Below, piece by piece: positions 4,801 through 8,883 of a stretch of 8,883 nucleotides of DNA. Every line of letters starts with the position of its first letter. Positions within the stretch are counted from its first letter, which is position 1. The notes under the pieces were generated by a model that saw only the letters and a list, made by a program, of their open reading frames with translations, was not told the DNA's origin and made no database searches. This DNA comes from Desulfobulbaceae bacterium (lineage in GTDB: Bacteria > Desulfobacterota > Desulfobulbia > Desulfobulbales > Desulfocapsaceae), in the NCBI GenBank assembly GCA_031256095.1, contig JAIRRG010000209.1:1-8883 (forward strand), written 5' to 3'. The translations under genes were made by a program, and so were the position numbers.

Positions 4801-7308
4801 ATGGCAATAAAACAAGCCGTCAGCGCTCAGGAGAGCAAAAACAAAGGCGCGAAAGGCGCCGCCAGCCCGGCGGATTTGCCGACCAGCGTCGACACGATCA
4901 AGGCCGGCATCCTCCACAACCTCTTGACTATTCAGGGACGCGACCCGGAACGCTCCGGTTCAACCGATGTCTGCAAGGCCCTGGCCTACTCCGTTCGCGA
5001 CATCATGGTGAAAAAATGGATCGCCACCCAGAAATCATACTATAAGGCTGGGGAAAAACGGGTCTATTACCTGTCGCTGGAATTCCTCATTGGCCGCAGC
5101 CTGGTCAGCAGCATGATCAATCTTGGCGTCTTCGAGGCGGCCAAGGAGGCCTTGGCTGAATTGGGCTATGACATTGACCGCATCAGCGATGAAGAGGAAG
5201 ATGCCGGCCTCGGCAACGGCGGTTTGGGCAGGCTGGCCGCCTGCTTTATGGATTCGATCGCCACCTTGAAAATTCCAGCGTACGGTTACGGCATCCGCTA
5301 TGAGTACGGGCTTTTCACCCAGCGTCTGGTTGATGGCTATCAGGTGGAATCGCCGGACAACTGGCTGCAATACGGCACGCCCTGGGAATTTGAGCGGCGG
5401 ATGCCGGTCTTTCCGGTGCAGTTCTATGGCAACGTCATTACCGAGCTGGATAAATACGGCAACTACCGCGCCCGCTGGGTCAACACCCAGCAGGTTATGG
5501 CCATCCCCTGCGATATGCTGGTGCCCGGCTACGGCAACGACCACGTCATCAACATGCGGCTGTGGACGGCCAAAGCCTCGCGCGAACTCGATCTCAACTA
5601 TTTCGGCCAGGGCGATTATATCAATGCCGTGCAGTCGAAGGTCAGCTCGGAGACCATCTCGAAGGTGCTGTATCCGCCTGACCACAATCTGGCTGGCCAG
5701 GAACTGCGCCTGAGGCAACAGTATTTCTTTGTCGCCGCCACCTTCCAGGACATTCTGCGCCGCTTCCGTAAAACCAACAGCGATTTCGCCAACTTCCCGA
5801 ATGCCGTCGCCGTCCAGCTCAACGACACCCATCCGGCCATCGCCATCCCGGAACTGATGCGGATTTTGCTCGATATTGAGGGGCTCAGTTGGGAAAAATC
5901 GTGGAATATCTGCGTCCGCACCTTCGGCTATACCAATCACACGCTGATGCCGGAGGCGCTGGAAAAATGGTCGGTCGATCTGATGGGCCGGGTATTGCCG
6001 CGGCATTTGCAGATCATTTATGAGATTAACCAGCGTTTTCTTGAAGAGGTCGCCCAGGAATACCCGGGCGACGCCGGCAAGCTGCGCGCCATGTCGCTGA
6101 TTGAGGAAGGCGAAGTGAAAAAGGTCAGGATGGCGCATCTGGCCGTGATCGGCAGTCACTCGGTTAACGGCGTCGCCGCCCTGCACAGTGAATTGCTGAA
6201 GACTCGGCTTTTCCCGGATTTTTACCGTATGTATCCGGAACGCTTCAATAACAAGACCAACGGCATCACGCCGCGCCGCTGGCTATTGCAGGCCAACCCG
6301 CAGTTGGCTACGCTGATTAGCGACAAAATCGGCGACAAGTGGATCACCAATCTTGATCAACTCGAGAAGCTCGAACCCTTTGCCGAGGACGCCCTCTTCC
6401 GCGCCCGCTGGCGGGAAATCAAAGACTCCAACAAAGATCGCCTGGCTACCTATATCCGTAAAACTCTGAAAATCGAGGTCAGCCCACGCACGCTGTTCGA
6501 CGTCCAGGTCAAGCGCATCCACGAATACAAGCGGCAACTGCTGAATGCCCTGCACGTCATTTATCTTTACCAGCAAATGCTGCAACACCCGGAAGAGGTT
6601 TTTGCCCCGCGCACCGCCGTCTTCGCCGGTAAGGCCGCCCCGTCATACTGGCGGGCCAAACTGATCATCAAGCTGATTAATGCGCTGGGTGAAGTGATTA
6701 ACAACGATCCACGGGTCAACAGTCTCTTGAAGGTGGTCTTTCTGCCCAACTACACCGTGTCGCAGGCGGAAATCATCATCCCGGCGGCCGATCTGTCCGA
6801 GCAGATTTCCACCGCCGGCACCGAGGCGTCGGGCACCGGCAATATGAAATTCGCCCTAAACGGCGCCCTGACCATCGGCACCCTCGATGGCGCCAACATT
6901 GAAATCCGCGAGGAGGTCGGCGAGGAAAATATTTTCATCTTCGGCATGACCGCCGAAGAGGTGGAATTTGAGAAACTCAACCCCAGCCGCACGCCGGAAG
7001 GCATCTGCCAGGCCAATCCGGCCATCCGCGAGGTGATGGACAGCATTGCTGGCGGCGCTTTTAGCCGCGGCGACAAGAAACTGTTCCAGCCGCTCTTTGA
7101 AACCCTGATGAGCCCGCACGATCAGTATCTGCTGCTTTTGGACCTGGAATCCTACATCGCCTGCCAGCGCCGCGTGCGTGAGCTGTACCTCGACCAGGAA
7201 AACTGGACGAAAAAGTCAATTTTGAACGTCGCCCGTATCGGCAAATTCTCAACCGACCGCACCATCCGCCAGTATTCGGAAGAGATCTGGGGGATTCCGG
7301 TGGAGTGA
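4801..7308 (+). CDS. glgP: Glycogen/starch/maltodextrin phosphorylase
   Basis: An 835-residue GT35 enzyme that uses phosphate to release glucose-1-phosphate from alpha-1,4-glucan ends. The PLP lysine is Lys683 in TEASGTGNMKFALNGALTIG. Other family landmarks are YYLSLEFLIGRSL (89-101), DAGLGNGGLGRLAACFMDS (134-152), QLNDTHPAIAIPEL, the catalytic-site TNHTLMPEALEKW, NKTNGITPRRWL and DVQVKRIHEYKRQLLN. Length matches full phosphorylases, with a Lys/Ala-rich N-terminal extension of about 25 residues before the conserved core. The reading frame stays open back to 4687, but the ATG at 4801 is chosen because GAGGAGG (4789-4795) lies 5 nt upstream and the earlier residues do not resemble the family. 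No glycogen synthase or debranching gene is in the window. The stop lies 9 nt from the convergent activase-like gene. Confidence 0.96.
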   Translation: MAIKQAVSAQESKNKGAKGAASPADLPTSVDTIKAGILHNLLTIQGRDPERSGSTDVCKALAYSVRDIMVKKWIATQKSYYKAGEKRVYYLSLEFLIGRSLVSSMINLGVFEAAKEALAELGYDIDRISDEEEDAGLGNGGLGRLAACFMDSIATLKIPAYGYGIRYEYGLFTQRLVDGYQVESPDNWLQYGTPWEFERRMPVFPVQFYGNVITELDKYGNYRARWVNTQQVMAIPCDMLVPGYGNDHVINMRLWTAKASRELDLNYFGQGDYINAVQSKVSSETISKVLYPPDHNLAGQELRLRQQYFFVAATFQDILRRFRKTNSDFANFPNAVAVQLNDTHPAIAIPELMRILLDIEGLSWEKSWNICVRTFGYTNHTLMPEALEKWSVDLMGRVLPRHLQIIYEINQRFLEEVAQEYPGDAGKLRAMSLIEEGEVKKVRMAHLAVIGSHSVNGVAALHSELLKTRLFPDFYRMYPERFNNKTNGITPRRWLLQANPQLATLISDKIGDKWITNLDQLEKLEPFAEDALFRARWREIKDSNKDRLATYIRKTLKIEVSPRTLFDVQVKRIHEYKRQLLNALHVIYLYQQMLQHPEEVFAPRTAVFAGKAAPSYWRAKLIIKLINALGEVINNDPRVNSLLKVVFLPNYTVSQAEIIIPAADLSEQISTAGTEASGTGNMKFALNGALTIGTLDGANIEIREEVGEENIFIFGMTAEEVEFEKLNPSRTPEGICQANPAIREVMDSIAGGAFSRGDKKLFQPLFETLMSPHDQYLLLLDLESYIACQRRVRELYLDQENWTKKSILNVARIGKFSTDRTIRQYSEEIWGIPVE

Positions 7309-7317
7309 AAACGGGCT

Positions 7318-7974
7318 TTAGGGCGCGAAAACGCCGTTCTCTGCCGTAAGCGCCCGCAAACCGGTCAGCAGCACGAAACGACCAAGCGGTATAACCTGGC
7401 CAGGAAACGATTGGATGAACAGGGGATTGTCGCACAAGCCGCCGGAAAGATAGAGCTTTTCCGGGCTACCGGCAAAGACGAAGGCATTCAGGGCGATGCC
7501 TTTGATGAAGCGGGCCACCGCCTCGGCTTCACTCGCGCCTTCGATGACGGCGTCGAAGATGTGGCTCATGCCCAAGACACCGCAGGTGACGGAAAAACTG
7601 CGGCGCGGCACCGTCATCGTCCGATAATCAAGATGGTAGTAGCGGGCCAAGAGCTCAATGGTGAAGCCCATTGAGGCGCCGCATTCGGTATTCCAGCCCA
7701 TGTCCTTGACGCGGCCCTGTTCAAAGCGGACAAATTTGATGTCACGGCTGCCGCAATCAAGCAGCGTGTAAGAATCCTCGGCAATCAAAACGCCGCCGCC
7801 TTTAGCCAAAGCGGTTAGCTCATTAACCGAGCGTTTGGCCCGCTTCAGGCTGTTGTGGCCGGTGGCGACATCGGCGGTGATGCCCACCGCGTCTTTGGTG
7901 GCGAGCAGGCGCGGCTCGCCCGCCGCCGTATCCAACAGTTTGACATAGGAAGTGCCGAAATCCGCGAGAAGCAT
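7318..7974 (-). CDS. Compact BadF/HgdC-type ATPase (dehydratase activase homologue)
   Basis: A 218-residue member of the ASKHA-fold BadF/BadG/BcrA/BcrD group, whose members use ATP to drive a low-potential electron from a bridging [4Fe-4S] cluster into a partner enzyme. Motifs in order are DFGTSYVK (5-12, phosphate loop 1), VATGHNSL (36-43, matching ATGYGRNSL of HgdC), DCGSRDIK (73-80, for DIGGQDVK), NTECGASMG (95-103, for NDKCAAGTG), TCGVLGMS (130-137, for TCTVFAES) and LSGGLCDN (176-183, for MTGGVAQN). Cys98 and Cys131 match the two cluster ligands of HgdC. The protein is about 40 residues shorter than classical activases, mostly from the early part of the ATPase domain. Its ATG overlaps the previous gene's stop (TGATG), so it is translationally coupled to that cysteine-rich partner. 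Substrate is unknown; its cognate is most likely the upstream gene product. Confidence 0.8.
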   Translation of the reverse strand: MLLADFGTSYVKLLDTAAGEPRLLATKDAVGITADVATGHNSLKRAKRSVNELTALAKGGGVLIAEDSYTLLDCGSRDIKFVRFEQGRVKDMGWNTECGASMGFTIELLARYYHLDYRTMTVPRRSFSVTCGVLGMSHIFDAVIEGASEAEAVARFIKGIALNAFVFAGSPEKLYLSGGLCDNPLFIQSFPGQVIPLGRFVLLTGLRALTAENGVFAP

Positions 7975-8717
7975 CAGCGTACGCCGTTTAATTCGAGAAA
8001 GGCCTGGATCTTCGCCTGGCCACTGCCACTGGTGGCGACATCGCTATCAACGGCCAGGGCGCAGGGATGCCTGGCAGCCAAATGTCGGACCAGCGCCGAC
8101 TTGGCGCAGAAGGATTGGGCGAAAAAGACCGTTGGCACGGTCGGATCGAAAAATTCTTCCAGTTCGCTGTTGTCGGGGGTTTTGTTTTCCATGCAGCGCG
8201 CCCAGCCAAAAACATGAGTGGTATCTGGAAACGGTTCCAAGAGGGAAAAATCCCGTGGCGGCACGCCCCAGAAACCGGCGGTGGCCCGGCAGGGAACAAA
8301 AAACGGATGGGCGGCGCTGCTGGTAACGCTGGCGGTAATCGCCCGCATCTTGTCGATCAAGGGCATCGCCGTCTGGCAGCGTGGCGCTGAAAAGGGCTGG
8401 CGGTCGTGATTTTCAACGGCAATTACCTCACTGTCCGGCAGGGCATATCGTAAAATCGTCGCCAGATGCGCCGCCCCGTCGCATTTGCCGCGGCCAATGT
8501 CAATGAAAATTCGCCGCGGGCGCAGGCTGATGGCATTGGCCGCCACCGTGCGCAGGATGGCGCAGTAAACTTTGGGCAGGCAATGACTGGCCCGCTCCAG
8601 TGACACGCCGGACACAGGCATATCGAGGTCAATTATTTCCGCCCCTTCCGCTTCCAACTGCCTGATCACCGCCAGGGGCGGCACGCCAACAATGGCAACG
8701 CGGTTTTCGGCGTTCAT
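7974..8717 (-). CDS. Short cysteine-rich HgdB-like protein (putative activase partner)
   Basis: A 247-residue protein with eight cysteines (46, 52, 79, 114, 143, 175, 204, 219). I do not recognise a characterised family. Three places resemble the 2-hydroxyacyl-CoA dehydratase (HgdB/double-cubane) fold. CLPKVYCAILRTVAAN (46-61) is like the LCPYVRSSLG region. RGKCDGAA (76-83) is like the SCD motif. AQSFCAKSALVRHLAARHPC (200-219) with AVDSDVATSGSGQAKIQAFL (222-241) is like the FC(D)P...IPVL...D...GQ.KTRIEAFLE end. On that reading Cys52, Cys79 and Cys204 would be cluster ligands. It is well below the usual 330-450 residues. The open frame runs back to about 8864, but the ATG at 8717 is chosen because its ATGA overlaps the upstream permease stop. 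It sits directly before the activase homologue. Confidence 0.6.
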   Translation of the reverse strand: MNAENRVAIVGVPPLAVIRQLEAEGAEIIDLDMPVSGVSLERASHCLPKVYCAILRTVAANAISLRPRRIFIDIGRGKCDGAAHLATILRYALPDSEVIAVENHDRQPFSAPRCQTAMPLIDKMRAITASVTSSAAHPFFVPCRATAGFWGVPPRDFSLLEPFPDTTHVFGWARCMENKTPDNSELEEFFDPTVPTVFFAQSFCAKSALVRHLAARHPCALAVDSDVATSGSGQAKIQAFLELNGVR

Positions 8718-8883
8718 TGGTCTTGACGACGCAGCAGCCAGAGGCCGACCGAGGCGGAGACAATATGGACGGCGCAGGCGGCGATGACGGGATTCAGATA
8801 GCCAGCCCCGGCCATCGACTGCATCGCCCCCCAGATGCCCCAGGCGACGAAAGCCAAACCGCAACTGACCGGAATGGCGACGG
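8714..8883 (-). CDS. LptF/LptG-type LPS export permease, C-terminal fragment
   Basis: The last 55 residues of a membrane protein are visible, and the rest lies beyond the window edge. They form two hydrophobic helices (IPVSCGLAFVAWGIWGAM and PVIAACAVHIVSASVGLWLL) joined by a short loop containing AGAGYLNP, and end LWLLRRQDQ. This is the C-terminal architecture of YjgP/YjgQ-family permeases, which extract LPS from the inner membrane for the Lpt bridge. The '[IL]xPxxA...P...GLWLLRR' ending looks closer to LptG than LptF, but the fragment is too short to decide. Its TGA overlaps the next gene's ATG as ATGA, which implies translational coupling. Confidence 0.7.
   Translation of the reverse strand, partial: VAIPVSCGLAFVAWGIWGAMQSMAGAGYLNPVIAACAVHIVSASVGLWLLRRQDQ

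Noticed and set aside
5035..6186. 383-residue open frame on the minus strand inside glgP
   Set aside because: It is antisense to strongly conserved phosphorylase codons, has no recognisable motifs and no supporting ribosome-binding site. It is a GC-rich shadow frame.
7309..7345. Bidirectional terminator between glgP and the activase-like gene
   Set aside because: Only a GGCG/CGCC stem with a 6-nt loop is visible, it lies inside the activase-like coding end, and no T-run follows on either strand.
8718..8864. N-terminal extension of the HgdB-like gene back to 8864
   Set aside because: The extra residues are Arg/Gly-rich and overlap the LPS permease frame, which reads as a proper two-helix membrane end. 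The ATGA overlap at 8714-8717 supports the shorter start.

Overview
The window looks like a chromosomal segment of a Gram-negative, probably anaerobic bacterium with moderately high GC. The end of an LptF/LptG-type LPS export permease points to an outer membrane. A QueH-type queuosine enzyme, a long-form serine acetyltransferase and a 2-hydroxyacyl-CoA dehydratase activase-like pair fit an anaerobe such as a member of the Desulfobacterota/Desulfuromonadia. That placement is inference from gene content; no rRNA or other marker gene is present.

Layout. (1) Positions 1-161 hold the C-terminal end of queH on the plus strand. (2) Positions 162-377 are an AT-rich, non-coding convergent gap. It contains a MITE-like element: two inverted ~25-bp arms around a core with the motif GATTGCTTCACTTCGCTCGC, which resembles a family of dispersed bacterial repeats. 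(3) Positions 378-4528 form a minus-strand gene string, read from high to low coordinates: a membrane-anchored TPR protein, cysE, cysK, a LysR-type regulator and an exported dual-specificity phosphatase. The first four are very tightly spaced (2, 4 and 22 nt), and the phosphatase follows after 49 nt, so this is probably one operon centred on cysteine synthesis. The LysR gene appears to start at a rare ATC codon behind a perfect Shine-Dalgarno. (4) Positions 4529-4800 are a divergent intergenic region with repeated GTTGACA boxes and a GGCAACCCT inverted repeat. (5) Positions 4801-7308 are glgP, glycogen phosphorylase, on the plus strand. (6) Positions 7318-8883 are a second minus-strand operon converging on glgP: the end of an LPS permease gene, then two start/stop-overlapping genes.

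Functional picture. CysE makes O-acetylserine and CysK converts it with sulfide to cysteine. The LysR protein is a plausible local regulator, and the TPR and phosphatase proteins are envelope-associated partners of unknown role. GlgP mobilises glycogen as glucose-1-phosphate.

The most unusual locus is the last one. A shortened HgdC/BadF-like ATPase keeps both expected cluster cysteines, and it is translationally coupled to a short cysteine-rich protein that can be read as a minimal HgdB-like (2-hydroxyacyl-CoA dehydratase/double-cubane) partner. This may be a compact ATP-driven low-potential reduction system that I do not recognise as characterised, sitting behind an LPS-export gene.
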